Source of the DNA: DAOUJI01 sp965224415
GTDB lineage: Bacteria > Chloroflexota > Dehalococcoidia > Lucifugimonadales > JAGWBF01
Length of the DNA stretch: 64,000 bases
Reading direction: 5' to 3'
NCBI GenBank assembly: GCA_965224415.1
Contig: CBDCZB010000001.1
Span: forward strand, 1 to 64,000
In this document: piece by piece, positions 1-9,923 of the stretch
Layout: the number at the start of each line of letters is the position of its first letter
How positions within the stretch are numbered: position 1 is the stretch's first letter
Program-made: the position numbers and the translations under genes
The notes under the pieces: model-generated
What the model saw: the letters and a program-made list of their open reading frames with translations, nothing else
The model's database searches: none
Told to the model about the DNA's origin: nothing

Positions 1-4
1 AGCA

Positions 5-388
5 TTGGACAAGAGCAAATCGGCCGTCCTGATCATGGACTTCCAGAACCGCATCGTGAACAACGTGGCGACGGACCCGGAGGGAGTGGTCCAGCAGGCC
101 GCCAGGACGCTCCAGGGAGCCCGGCAAGCCGGAATCCCAGTCATTTACGTTGTGCACAGGGGAGGCGACTTCAGAGCCGACTCCACCGACCTTGGCATCC
201 ACGCAGGCGTGGCCCCAAAAGAGGGAGAGACGATAGTCACCAAGACACGAACCAGCCCCTTCTCCACCACAGGTCTGGACGTCCAGCTAAGAGAGATGGG
301 CAGGGACACTCTGGTGATAATGGGAGTGGCCACCAGCGGCTGCGTGCTGTCCACGGTGCGATGGGCGGCCGACATCAACTACAAGCTA
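5..388 (+). pseudogene. Isochorismatase-family cysteine hydrolase, 5' part, interrupted by IS630
   Basis: Isochorismatase-like hydrolases act on amide or ether bonds with an Asp-Lys-Cys triad. The three residues are visible: D12 in LIMDFQN, K80 in VTKTRTSPF and C113 in ATSGCVLSTVR. The frame is cut after codon 128 by an IS630 copy and resumes in frame at 1613. Rejoining the two parts gives about 168 residues, close to the family's usual length. The start shown is TTG at position 5; the true start may lie just outside the window. All catalytic residues lie upstream of the insertion, but the last strand and helix are lost, so the gene is probably inactive. The substrate cannot be told from sequence. 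Confidence 0.85.
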
Positions 389-1610
389 GTACTGAACCAA
401 ATCAGGATTGGCAGGGATAGAGGCGATGGAGTTTGCGTCTGGCGTCTTGGGCAGTGAACCGCCAGTTAATGGTAGCTCCTATCGCGTTCCGCTCTGACAC
501 GCAGGCGCTGACGGCTCTTTCCAGGCTGTCCTCATCTCCGTTGCGTCCGCGCAGGCAGGCCCGGGCCAGCACGCTGAACTCGATCTCCGCCATATTCAGC
601 CAGCTTCCGTGCTTGGGAGTGTGGTGCAACTCCAGCCGCTTGGCGATGCGCCGGGCCTCGGCCGCCGGGAAAGTCTCGTAAAGCGAGGCCATCCGATGCG
701 TGTTCAGATTGTCGAGAACCAGCCGAATCACCGGGACATCGGGGTAGGCCTCATCCACCAGCCACCGCATCTGCTGAGCGAAGTCCTGCATGGTGCGTTG
801 CCGGGTTATCGCCACGTGGCGCCAGCCCCGGCGAGGCTCACAGGTGAGGAACAGGTTGCGCGTCCCTCCCCGCTGGTATTCGTAGTCCTCACGCCTCGGC
901 CTCCCAGGCTTTGCCGGCAGCGGTTCCCTCACGTCGGCCAGCAACTGGGTGGAGGTCTCGTCAAAGCAGACCACCGGCCTCTGCGGATCGTAGGGCTCGG
1001 CGTAGAGATCCAGCACGTCCTCCATGGCCGCCACGAACTCTCCACCTACCTTGGGGATGCACCATTGTTTCTTGAGCCACGGCTTGAGCGTGTTTTTTTT
1101 AGCCGCAGGCGGACCGTCTCGGGAGATAAAGACTCCACCAATCCCAACTCCACCACCTTGCCCGCCAGGGCCCGCATGGTCCAGTGGTCATGACCGTCGG
1201 GCACCGGGCTGCAGGCCAAGGCTATCAGGTGGGCCTCCACCCTTTCATCCACCTTTCTGGGCCGGTTGACCTGGTTATGGTGCCTCAGCACCTCGTCCAG
1301 TCCTTCCTCGGCATACCGCCGCTTGGTGCGGAACACGGTCCGCTCCGACACGTCCAGTGCGGTGGCCACCTGGGGGGCGGTCCAGCCCTCATCTATCTTG
1401 ATCAGGATGCGGGCCCGGGTAATCGCCTGTGCGGAACTCCTCCCAGCCCTGATCATCTTCCTGAGCCGTCCCTTTTCCTGTGTTGCCAGCCGGACTCCGT
1501 ACTTCTCCTGCACCATGACCACCTCACATCCCACAACCCTTCGTCTATCCCCAAGGTAGCATCCTGTCTGGGCTCACGTACTAACTGACAATGCCAGATT
1601 GGCCGAATAC
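389..1610 (-). mobile_element. IS630-family insertion sequence, copy 1 (1222 bp)
   Basis: The element is bounded exactly by a duplicated TA (387-388 and 1611-1612) within a CTAG target, the signature of IS630/Tc1-type transposition. Its ends begin GTACTGAACC and, on the other strand, GTATTCGGCC, and continue as imperfect inverted repeats of about 25 bp. Removing the element and one TA restores the isochorismatase frame. The transposase it carries has the same translation as in the copies at 22795-24016 and 36126-37347, so movement was recent. Confidence 0.95.
402..1516 (-). CDS. IS630 transposase, two frames joined by -1 frameshift (copy 1)
   Basis: The first frame carries an N-terminal helix-turn-helix (TAPQVATALDVSERTVFRTK). 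The second carries the DDE catalytic core: FDETSTQ, LVLDNLNTH and WLNMAEIE. The frames meet at a run of eight A (T8 on the + strand, 1093-1100). There a canonical A_AAA_AAA slip of -1 joins them into about 371 residues, the usual IS630 length. ATG at 1516 is preferred over an upstream GTG because GAGGTGGTC precedes it. Without slippage the first frame ends as a 156-residue DNA-binding protein that could act as a repressor; that role is inference. Confidence 0.88.
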
Positions 1611-1612
1611 TA

Positions 1613-1735
1613 GTGGTGGTGTCCGACGCCTGCTCGGACAGGGACCCGGAGGTCCATAGGGTTCTCACCGAGAAAGTCTACCCTCGCCAGGCCACGGTGA
1701 TGACCGCCGACGAGTTCCTACAGGCAGTCGCTTAG
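1613..1735 (+). pseudogene. Isochorismatase-family hydrolase, 3' remnant after IS630
   Basis: This is the severed C-terminus of the gene that starts the window. The frame reads VVVSDACSDRDPEV and ends at TAG 1733-1735, 40 residues in all. VVVSDAC followed by a helix matches the usual C-terminal strand of isochorismatase hydrolases. It has no start codon of its own and is unlikely to be expressed. Confidence 0.8.
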
Positions 1736-1754
1736 CGTCGCCTAATCGGGGCGG

Positions 1755-2003
1755 CTACTCGGGGGTCTCGTAGGGCATGGCCGGCATGGGTAGGCTGGTC
1801 ACCTCTCGCTCGATGGACTCCAGGCGGCCTGCGACGTCCCGCTTCTCGGGCCGGTTGGCGTTGCAATTGGGGCACCACACCTCGTCCTTGGACGAGAGCA
1901 TCATGTTCTCCCACTTGACCTCGAACCTGCCGGCCTCAGTCCCGCAGTGGGAGCAAAGCTGCAATACCGTAATCATGTCTCCGGGCATGTCTTTGACCCC
2001 CAC
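1755..2003 (-). CDS. Small zinc-ribbon-like protein
   Basis: A protein of up to 82 residues with two CxxC knuckles, CSHC and CPNC, about 27 residues apart, the layout of a zinc ribbon. The C-terminal third is charged and probably helical, ending with a Pro/Met-rich tail. The longest start is GTG 2003; an ATG at 1988 with GGGGG upstream is an equal alternative. It lies 50 bp downstream of the MFS gene on the same strand and may be co-transcribed with it. I do not recognise a specific family; nucleic-acid or protein binding is only a guess from the fold. Confidence 0.6.
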   Translation of the reverse strand: MGVKDMPGDMITVLQLCSHCGTEAGRFEVKWENMMLSSKDEVWCPNCNANRPEKRDVAGRLESIEREVTSLPMPAMPYETPE

Positions 2004-2052
2004 GTTTTAGCCCATTCTACTACGGCTACACCCGCCCCGCCATAAGCGGTGG

Positions 2053-3312
2053 CTACTCCTGCCGCCGCAGGCGGTGCATGGTCAGGATTGCCGCCAGGGA
2101 CAGGACCAAGCCGACCAACCCCACTACAGTAAAGGCGAATTTCGCAGAGGTCTGTTCGGCAAACAGACCGATGAGCAGGCTGGAGAAGACCACAACCCCC
2201 TGTCCGTAGTTCTGTAGACTGGTTATCCTGCCCCTCAGGTAGTCGGGGGCGAGAACCTGGATGAGCGTCCCGTTGGTCGTCCTGAAATAGGCCTGGGAGA
2301 AGGAGAAGAACCCGATAATGACAAAGGAGGCCGCCAGAATCTCCGACTGGGCAAAGAGAATAGCGCAAGCAGCGCTGGTGAAGGTAGCGATCAGGCAGAC
2401 CCATCCCTTGCGGTAGAACCAGCCCACCGACGCGATGATTACGGCGGAGATGAATCCGCCCAGTCCTGTGGTGGCCAGCAGGTAGCCTCCCACGTCCGCC
2501 TCCTTGGCGAATACCTGGACTGTGAATATGGGCAGCAGGAACAGTAAAGGTTGGAGGAGCACGTTGGGCAAGAGAGAAAGGATGGTCAGGTTGAATATCA
2601 CCCGGTCTTTCGAGTAGATGTAAGAGACGCCCTCTTTGAGGCTGGCGAAGAAGGACTTGGACGCAGCAGACGCGAGGTTTCCGAAGGGCGTTCTCATGGG
2701 GAGCAGCGCCAGCACGGCGCATGCGTATAGCGCAGCCTCTAGAGCGAAATTCCAGGTGAACCCTAGCGTGACTATCATGACCCCACCGAACAAGGGGCCT
2801 ATCATGCGGGTTCCCGGAATGGTGAGGACGTTGGCGGCAAAGGCGTTGCTCACCGATTCCCGGGGCACCGTGTTGGCGATGAGCACCTGCTGCATGGGCA
2901 TGGAAATGGTCCGGCATATCCCGCACAGGAAAACGTAGATGTAGACGTGCCAGAACTGGGTGACCACGTCAGCCGCCACCAAGGCGGAAAAAGATCCGGC
3001 GGCCAGCACCATAACCGACTGGTTGGCTATGATCAGCTTGCGTCTGTCCACCCGGTCGGCCAGGACTCCCGTAAGAGGCCCCACAAACAGCACAGGCACG
3101 TTGGCGAGGCCGCCTACCAAGATGACCTTGAATATAATCAGGGACGTGTCCTGGGCCAGTTCACGGACCAGCCAGCCGGCGGTGAGCAGTTGCAGCCATT
3201 GGGCGGTGTTGCCGCAGAAGTTGGCGACCCACAGGAAGCGGTAGTCCCTGTAGGCTATCCAGGAGTCGAATATCTGTATGCGGGGCAGTTTGATGCGGGG
3301 GTGTATATTCAA
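2053..3312 (-). CDS. MFS transporter (EntS/MFS_3-like exporter)
   Basis: A 419-residue protein with about twelve hydrophobic segments and an N-terminal region typical of the EntS/MFS_3 branch (FRFLWVAN-like 'YRFLWVANF', then 'TAGWLVREL'). A cytoplasmic loop 'GVLADRVDRRKL' matches the conserved MFS loop 2-3 motif (G-x-x-x-D-R-x-x-R-R). Members of this branch usually export siderophores, drugs or other small molecules by proton antiport; the substrate here is unknown. The start is TTG 3312, preceded by GAGG. The gene is convergent with nothing and stands alone apart from the zinc-ribbon gene downstream. Confidence 0.85.
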   Translation of the reverse strand: MNIHPRIKLPRIQIFDSWIAYRDYRFLWVANFCGNTAQWLQLLTAGWLVRELAQDTSLIIFKVILVGGLANVPVLFVGPLTGVLADRVDRRKLIIANQSVMVLAAGSFSALVAADVVTQFWHVYIYVFLCGICRTISMPMQQVLIANTVPRESVSNAFAANVLTIPGTRMIGPLFGGVMIVTLGFTWNFALEAALYACAVLALLPMRTPFGNLASAASKSFFASLKEGVSYIYSKDRVIFNLTILSLLPNVLLQPLLFLLPIFTVQVFAKEADVGGYLLATTGLGGFISAVIIASVGWFYRKGWVCLIATFTSAACAILFAQSEILAASFVIIGFFSFSQAYFRTTNGTLIQVLAPDYLRGRITSLQNYGQGVVVFSSLLIGLFAEQTSAKFAFTVVGLVGLVLSLAAILTMHRLRRQE

Positions 3313-3432
3313 AAAAAGGGCCTCGGAAGACCCATTATACTTCAGGTCGGCACAATACGTTCCGTACTCGTCTCTGCGCCGTCCAGTGTGTCAAAGAGAG
3401 GCCGTTTCGCCACAGGTCTCCGTTTAGCACAT

Positions 3433-3744
3433 CTAGAGAAGGCTTCTGCTGTTCCGCCCGCTGACGGCGATGATGCCCGTAGCGTTCAGGCCCCCAACGG
3501 CAACCACCCCGATGGCGTTCACGCCGCCCACAGCGACAAATCCGATGGCGTTCACTCCTCCCACCGCAACGAGACCGATGGAGTTGGCGAGGCCAAAGGA
3601 AACAAGCCCGATTGCGTTCAAGGCGCTGATCGAAACAATGCCCATTGCGTTCAGGATGCCCAATGCGATAGCGCCGATTCCATTGTGGCTGCCCGCTGCG
3701 ATTATGCCGACTGCGTTCTTGCCCGTGGTGATTCCATCCTGCAT
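3433..3744 (-). CDS. 11-residue repeat protein (NAIGxVAVGGV repeats)
   Basis: A 103-residue protein made almost entirely of an 11-residue repeat, N-A-I-G-x-V-A-V-G-G-x, seen about seven times in register (for example NAIGLVSFGLA, NAIGFVAVGGV, NAIGVVAVGGL). The start ATG 3744 is fixed by a strong GGAGG nine bases upstream. Regular Asn/Gly turns alternating with short beta-strand-forming hydrophobics suggest a small beta-solenoid or a membrane-associated repeat fold. I do not recognise a named family, and no catalytic residues are apparent. The 33-bp DNA repeats make copy-number change by slippage likely. Confidence 0.7.
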   Translation of the reverse strand: MQDGITTGKNAVGIIAAGSHNGIGAIALGILNAMGIVSISALNAIGLVSFGLANSIGLVAVGGVNAIGFVAVGGVNAIGVVAVGGLNATGIIAVSGRNSRSLL

Positions 3745-3943
3745 TTCAGTCCTCCGACAACGTGGCTCCGGCCCAGCCCGGAAGCGTCGCCATAGACTAC
3801 TATCACGCCCCGCCACGTGCAAGGGCTGCCTCTTGTTGACACTGTGTGGGGCCGCTTGTACAATCTTGGCGGCCCAGACCCAAGAGCCTAGACTACCGGG
3901 GTGTGACCCCGGTGTGGTTTCCAGCCCGCATTCGAGAGAGACG

Positions 3944-4402
3944 TTGGCCCCCGAAGACGGCATACTCACCGACGAACTGCGCTCAAGCGCCATAGGCATC
4001 AAGGGAGACCCACTGAGCATGGACATCGAGAAGGGCCATGTCCGGCGGTTCGCCGAGGCCATTGGCGACGACAACCCCCTCTTCATCGACGAGAAGGAGG
4101 CCCGGAAGTCCCGGCACGGCAGTCTCATAGCTCCGCCTACTTTCCTGCGGACTATACGCGTGGAGAGGCCTGCCCTGCCCTTCACCGTTCCCTATGGCAG
4201 GAACCTGGACGGCGGCAGCGAGTGGGAGTTCTTTGGTCCGGTCCGAATCGGCGACTTCATCACGGCGCAAATCGAAATCGAGGACATCTTCGAACGCCCA
4301 GGACGATTGGGGACCATGCTGTTCACTATTTACCTCACCATGTACAAGAACCAGCTTGATGAGGTGGTGGCGACTCAACGCGGGACATCGATAAGGTACT
4401 AG
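3944..4402 (+). CDS. MaoC/FAS1-like dehydratase, N-terminal-type subunit
   Basis: About 152 residues resembling the FAS1-like dehydratase domain of MaoC-type hydratases: an opening helix 'TDELRSSAIG', then 'VRRFAEAIGDDNPLF' and 'IAPPTFL', then the hot-dog strands. These proteins usually pair with a second hot-dog subunit to make a (R)-specific enoyl-CoA hydratase or 3-hydroxyacyl dehydratase. The partner follows seven bases downstream. The start is uncertain: TTG 3944, with GAGAG upstream, fits the family N-terminus; GTG 3914 or ATG 4019 are alternatives. ATG 4019 would delete the first conserved helix. Confidence 0.75.
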   Translation: MAPEDGILTDELRSSAIGIKGDPLSMDIEKGHVRRFAEAIGDDNPLFIDEKEARKSRHGSLIAPPTFLRTIRVERPALPFTVPYGRNLDGGSEWEFFGPVRIGDFITAQIEIEDIFERPGRLGTMLFTIYLTMYKNQLDEVVATQRGTSIRY

Positions 4403-4409
4403 GTTGGCG

Positions 4410-4844
4410 ATGGCTGAACAGGTGTACTGGGAAGACATTGACGAAGGGTCGGAAGTTCCCCCGCTGGTGAAGGAACCCGACAGCCTTCATCTGGTCAAGT
4501 ACGCCGGGGCGTCCCTGGACTTCTACCAGATACACTATGACAAGGACTTCGCCATAGGCAACAACCTTCCCGGCATCATCGTCCACGGAGCGTTAAAGGG
4601 CGCATGGCTCGCCCAGCTCATGACCAACTGGATTGGCTTAGAAGGAAGCCTTAAGAAAATAAAAGTCCAGTATCGCGGCATGGACGTGCCCGGAGACAAG
4701 CTCACGTGCAAGGGGACTGTCGTTCGGAAATACATGGACCAGGGCCAACGGCTGGTGGACTGTGAAATCTGGCTGGAGAATGGCAAAGGGGAGAGGACGA
4801 CGCCGGGAACGTCCACGGTGTCCCTTCCCTCAAGAGGCGGATAG
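4410..4844 (+). CDS. MaoC-like hot-dog dehydratase subunit
   Basis: A 144-residue hot-dog protein. The segment 'YAGASLDFYQIHYDKDFA' carries the hydratase-2 type catalytic Asp and His spacing, and 'PGIIVHGALKGAWLAQL' is the conserved helix after it. It should provide the catalytic half of a heteromeric enoyl-CoA hydratase with the preceding gene. ATG 4410 is used; a TTG at 4404 nearly abuts the upstream stop, so translation is probably coupled. The two downstream SDRs would then act as the 3-hydroxyacyl-CoA dehydrogenases of the same acyl-CoA pathway. Confidence 0.8.
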   Translation: MAEQVYWEDIDEGSEVPPLVKEPDSLHLVKYAGASLDFYQIHYDKDFAIGNNLPGIIVHGALKGAWLAQLMTNWIGLEGSLKKIKVQYRGMDVPGDKLTCKGTVVRKYMDQGQRLVDCEIWLENGKGERTTPGTSTVSLPSRGG

Positions 4845-4901
4845 GGCCCACGGCCCAGAAACCGGCGTCCCGCTGAGGCGGACGCCCAAGACGGAGGCGT
4901 C

Positions 4902-5831
4902 ATGGCGTCAGATGTTCTACTGGATAAGGTTGCTATAATCACAGGCTCCGGGCGGGGCATTGGGCGAGGAGTCGCCATGCTCATGGCTGAGGAGGGAGCC
5001 AAGGTCGTGGTCGTCGACCCCGGCGGAAACGTAGACGGCACCGGGACCGACAACGGCCCGGCCGACCAAGTGGTCAAGGAAATCACCGACGCGGGAGGGA
5101 CCGCCGTAGCCTGCTACGAGTCGGTGGCCACCATGGAAGGCGGCGAGAAAATTGTCCAGACAGCCCTGGACTCCTTTGGCAGGCTGGACATCGTCGTCAC
5201 TCCCGCCGGAATTCTCAGGGACCGGATGATATTCAACATGACCGAAGAAGAGTGGGACGACGTGGTTCGGGTGCACCTGAAGGGCACTTTCACCGTGGTC
5301 AAACCCGCGTCCATCATATTCCGCCAGCAGCGATCAGGCAGGATAATCACCTTCTCGTCCCGCTCCGGTCTGGTGGGCACGTCCGGTCAGGCCAACTATG
5401 GGGCGGCCAAGTCGGGCATAGCCGGATTCACCAAGGTTGTCGCCAGAGACCTGGGCAGGTACGGAGTCACTGCCAACTGCATATCCCCCAGCGCCGACAC
5501 CCGGATGACGGGCACCGTCTCCGACGAGTCGCGGGCCATCAGGGCCCAGAGGGGCATAGCCCAAGCTGGCGCGACCGGACCGGCTGTCAGCAGCCGGAAC
5601 GCTGACGACGTGGCGCCCTTTGTGGTGTTCCTCGCCAGCGACCACGCATCCAACGTCAACGGCCAGGTGTTCGTGGTGGCCGGAGGAAACGTGTCGTTGA
5701 TGTCCGCTCCCAGGGCCATCAATACCATCTACAAGGACGGCAGGTGGACCCTGGAGGAGTTGGCTCCATTGGCCCGTGACTGGCTTACCAAGGACATCTC
5801 CAACCCAGCCCCGGCCATGCCCCAGCAGTAA
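4902..5831 (+). CDS. SDR-family oxidoreductase (3-hydroxyacyl-CoA dehydrogenase-like), copy 1
   Basis: A 309-residue classical short-chain dehydrogenase. TGSGRGIGRG near residue 14 is the NAD(P)-binding motif; 'TFSSRSG' supplies the catalytic Ser and 'YGAAK' the Tyr-Lys pair. An insert after the first strand (VDPGGNVDGTGTD...) resembles the MFE-2/peroxisomal multifunctional enzyme branch, which oxidises 3-hydroxyacyl-CoA. The C-terminus extends beyond the usual 250 residues, ending 'NPAPAMPQQ'. It is followed 23 bp later by a close paralogue, evidently a tandem duplication. Confidence 0.88.
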   Translation: MASDVLLDKVAIITGSGRGIGRGVAMLMAEEGAKVVVVDPGGNVDGTGTDNGPADQVVKEITDAGGTAVACYESVATMEGGEKIVQTALDSFGRLDIVVTPAGILRDRMIFNMTEEEWDDVVRVHLKGTFTVVKPASIIFRQQRSGRIITFSSRSGLVGTSGQANYGAAKSGIAGFTKVVARDLGRYGVTANCISPSADTRMTGTVSDESRAIRAQRGIAQAGATGPAVSSRNADDVAPFVVFLASDHASNVNGQVFVVAGGNVSLMSAPRAINTIYKDGRWTLEELAPLARDWLTKDISNPAPAMPQQ

Positions 5832-5854
5832 CCCCGGATTCAGGAGGAGACGCA

Positions 5855-6787
5855 ATGGGAGACTTGCTTAAAGACAAAGTAGCCGTTATTACGGGCGCAG
5901 GCAGGGGCATCGGACGAGGCGTCGCCAAGCTGATGGCCGAAGAAGGCGCCAAAGTTGTCGTGGCTGACCTGGGCGTCAACGTCGACGGCTCTGGTGAGGA
6001 CCAGTCCCCCGCCGCCCAGGTGGTCCGGGAAATCCAGGACACCGGAGGGACGGCGGCCGCCTGTTACGAGAACGTGGCCCTTATGGAGGGCGGGGAGCGG
6101 ATTGTCCAGTCGGCCATAGACAACTTCGGCAGGTTGGACATCGTCGTCACTCCCGCGGGCATACTGCGCGACCGGATGGTCTTCAACATGACCGAACAGG
6201 AATGGGACGACGTGATTGCGGTCCACATGAAGGGAACCTTCACGGTGGTGAAACACGCCTCGATTCTGTTCCGACAGCAGCGTTCGGGAAGGATTATCAC
6301 CTTCAGCTCCACTTCAGGGCTGATAGGCAACTCCGGCCAGGCCAACTACGGGGCCGCCAAAGACGGCATAGCGGGATTCACACGGGTCGTCGCTCGGGAC
6401 TTGGGACGCTACGGTGTGACGGCCAACGCCATCTCTCCCGCCGCCGACACCAGAATGACGGGCACCGTCTCCGAGGAGTCCCGGGCCATCAGGGCGCAAC
6501 GTGGAATCGCCGGAGCAGGGGTGCGCTCGGAAATGCGGAGAGACCCAGAGGACATAGCGCCCTTCGTGACCTGGCTGGCGTCCGATGAGGCGGGCCACGT
6601 AAACGGCCACGTATTCCACGTGGCTGGCGGTATGGTCGGTCTGATGAACGAGCCGGAACCCGTCAAGACCATTCACAAAGAGGGGCGTTGGGACGTGGAG
6701 GAGATAATAAGGCTCTTTCCCCAGACCCTGGGGGTAGAATTGATAAACCCGGCCCCGGCCCAGCCTCCCCCGCAACCCAGCGCTTAG
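5855..6787 (+). CDS. SDR-family oxidoreductase, tandem paralogue (copy 2)
   Basis: A 310-residue paralogue of the preceding SDR with the same landmarks: TGAGRGIGRG, the MFE-2-type insert, 'TFSSTSG', 'YGAAK' and a Pro-rich end. A strong AGGAGG lies ahead of ATG 5855. The two proteins are alike through most of their length and differ mainly after the active site (residues 215-225) and in the C-terminal tail, where substrate-loop differences would be expected. The duplicates may form a heterodimer or act on different acyl chains. A convergent terminator follows at 6905. Confidence 0.88.
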   Translation: MGDLLKDKVAVITGAGRGIGRGVAKLMAEEGAKVVVADLGVNVDGSGEDQSPAAQVVREIQDTGGTAAACYENVALMEGGERIVQSAIDNFGRLDIVVTPAGILRDRMVFNMTEQEWDDVIAVHMKGTFTVVKHASILFRQQRSGRIITFSSTSGLIGNSGQANYGAAKDGIAGFTRVVARDLGRYGVTANAISPAADTRMTGTVSEESRAIRAQRGIAGAGVRSEMRRDPEDIAPFVTWLASDEAGHVNGHVFHVAGGMVGLMNEPEPVKTIHKEGRWDVEEIIRLFPQTLGVELINPAPAQPPPQPSA

Positions 6788-6904
6788 GTTGCTATCGGGT
6801 GTACGCCCGCGATCAGGCGGCAGGAGCTGCCGCCTTCCTGTTCCGCTACCTTTGCTAGCCGATAGGACAGCGCAGACGCAATCCTTCCGGATGGCAAACA
6901 AGAA

Positions 6905-6936
6905 GAGGCCCCGGAGTTATACTCCGGGGCCTCTTT
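6905..6936. terminator. Bidirectional terminator between SDR genes and groEL
   Basis: A perfect 13-bp stem (GAGGCCCCGGAGT with its complement) closed by a TAT loop and followed by TTT on the + strand. It sits between the convergent SDR and groEL genes and could serve both. The T-tract is short, so termination may be partial. Confidence 0.8.
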
Positions 6937-6964
6937 GGGGTTCTCTGGGTTTTGCCGGGCCGGT

Positions 6965-8581
<1,617 letters not shown>

Positions 8582-8633
8582 TGCTCGCTCCTTTCTCTTT
8601 GTTGGTTTCAGTCTTTCTTAAGCGGGGCGCCCT

Positions 8634-8927
8634 CTAGCCAATTTTGGCCAAGATGTCGCTCTCTCTCAAGATCAGGAACTCGTCTTCTCCGTCCTTGTAC
8701 TCGGTGCCGGCGTACTTGGAGTAGACTACCTTGTCTCCGACCGAGAGTTCCATGGGAATTCGCCCCTTGCCGTCATCGGTGGAGCGACCAGGACCGGCAG
8801 CCATCACTTCTCCGGTCTGAGGCCTCTCTCTGGCCGTGTCAGGCAGATATATGCCTGAGCTTGTCTTCTCTTCCTGCTCCAGCGGCTTTACCACTACCCT
8901 ATCTCCAAGGGGAGCAAAATCAACCAC
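8634..8927 (-). CDS. groES: 10-kDa co-chaperonin GroES
   Basis: A 97-residue co-chaperonin that caps the GroEL ring. The family strands are clear: 'PLGDRVVVKPLEQEEKTSSGIYLPD', with the mobile loop at 'EEKTSSGIYLP', and 'VGDKVVYSKYAGTE' near the middle. A strong AAGGAGGAA precedes ATG 8927. It is the first gene of the groESL operon, under a sigma70-type promoter and CIRCE operator. Confidence 0.98.
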   Translation of the reverse strand: MVDFAPLGDRVVVKPLEQEEKTSSGIYLPDTARERPQTGEVMAAGPGRSTDDGKGRIPMELSVGDKVVYSKYAGTEYKDGEDEFLILRESDILAKIG

Positions 8928-8961
8928 AGCTTCCTCCTTAACGCGAACTTCAGCTATAATA

Positions 8962-8988
8962 TTAGCGCTCGGCTCTTGAGAGTGCTAA
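8962..8988 (-). promoter_or_regulatory. CIRCE operator (HrcA-binding site) upstream of groESL
   Basis: The inverted repeat TTAGCGCTC - 9 bp - GAGTGCTAA differs from the CIRCE consensus by one base. It lies between the promoter and groES, where HrcA binding would block transcription. No hrcA gene is in the window. Confidence 0.95.
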
Positions 8989-8999
8989 TTCAATTGATA

Positions 9000-9029
9000 A
9001 TACTAAGCCTAGGACAATATCCTTGTCAA
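9000..9029 (-). promoter_or_regulatory. Sigma70-type promoter of groESL
   Basis: On the minus strand TTGACA (9024-9029) is followed after 18 bp by TAGTAT (9000-9005). CIRCE starts about 11 bp downstream of the -10, a standard arrangement for HrcA repression. Confidence 0.7.
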
Positions 9030-9067
9030 GAACGACGCGTCTCTTCCCCCGAGCGGCTCGAAACCCA

Positions 9068-9877
9068 ATGACAGACTCCATTCCAAGGACAGTCCGCCTG
9101 AAAACCCTCCAGATCTCCCTCGACGGGACAATTGCAACCGTGACTCTCGACAGGCCCCGGTCCCGCAATCGAGTGGACCTGGACATGGCCTACGACATCC
9201 GCGAGGCCTGCCAGCTCCTGACAGATGAAACGGACGGACTTCGAGCCGTGGTGGTCACCGGGCGGGGAGCCAGTTTTTCGTGCGGCAGAGAAAAGCTGAC
9301 CGCCTCGGGCGCACAGAAAAGCGGGATAACACTGGAGCAATGGCTTGATCTCCATCGGGCGGCTTCAGCCATAGCTAGGTTGGAGGTCCCCGTAATAGCG
9401 GCCCTGAACGGCGACGCCACCGACCACGGGTTGGAGCTGGCCCTGGCCTGTGACCTAAGAGTCGCCGACCCTGCGGCACACATGGGGTTCACCGACGTCT
9501 CTGTGGGGAGGATGCCCTGGGACGGAGGGACCCAACGCCTGACCCGTCTTGGAGGCCCGACACTGGCGCTGGACATGCTGCTGACTTCGCGGCTGATAGA
9601 CGTGCAGGAAGCTATGGCTGCTGGGCTGGTCAACCGGGTCAGTGAGCCGGGCCGCACCCTGGAAGAGGCGCTGGACCTGGCCGGTCTCATCGCCTCGGCG
9701 GCCCCCGTTGCCTCCAGGTACATCAAAGAGGCAATCATGTCGGGGATGGACATGACCGTTGCCCAGGGACTGGGGCTGGAGGCGGATCTTAGTGTCATCC
9801 TCCAGAGCACACAGGACCGCGCCGAGGGGCTGAGGTCATTCTTCGAGAAACGGGACCCGAAGTTCCGGGGCGAATGA
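9068..9877 (+). CDS. Enoyl-CoA hydratase/isomerase (crotonase) family protein
   Basis: A 269-residue crotonase-fold protein. 'GRGASFSCGREKL' is the first oxyanion-hole region and 'NGDATDHGLELALACDLRVA' the second, with 'RLTRLGGPTLALDMLLTSRLID' following. The glutamates used by typical hydratases are not clearly both present: the second region reads 'GFTDVSVGRMPWDGG'. It may therefore be an isomerase, hydrolase or other crotonase. ATG 9068 is used; a longer TTG start at 9023 would overlap the groESL promoter. It begins a run of three CoA-related genes. Confidence 0.82.
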   Translation: MTDSIPRTVRLKTLQISLDGTIATVTLDRPRSRNRVDLDMAYDIREACQLLTDETDGLRAVVVTGRGASFSCGREKLTASGAQKSGITLEQWLDLHRAASAIARLEVPVIAALNGDATDHGLELALACDLRVADPAAHMGFTDVSVGRMPWDGGTQRLTRLGGPTLALDMLLTSRLIDVQEAMAAGLVNRVSEPGRTLEEALDLAGLIASAAPVASRYIKEAIMSGMDMTVAQGLGLEADLSVILQSTQDRAEGLRSFFEKRDPKFRGE

Positions 9878-9923
9878 TTCCCGTACCAAGCCTGATGCGT
9901 TTATCCAAATACTGTTCGACGCC

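Noticed and set aside
609..1193. 194-residue frame antisense to the transposase (also in the other IS copies)
   Set aside because: Shadow of the DDE frame with no recognisable features.
3470..4402. 310-residue frame reading opposite the repeat protein and into the dehydratase
   Set aside because: The first half is the antisense of the 11-residue repeat gene; only the part from about 3944 matches a protein family.
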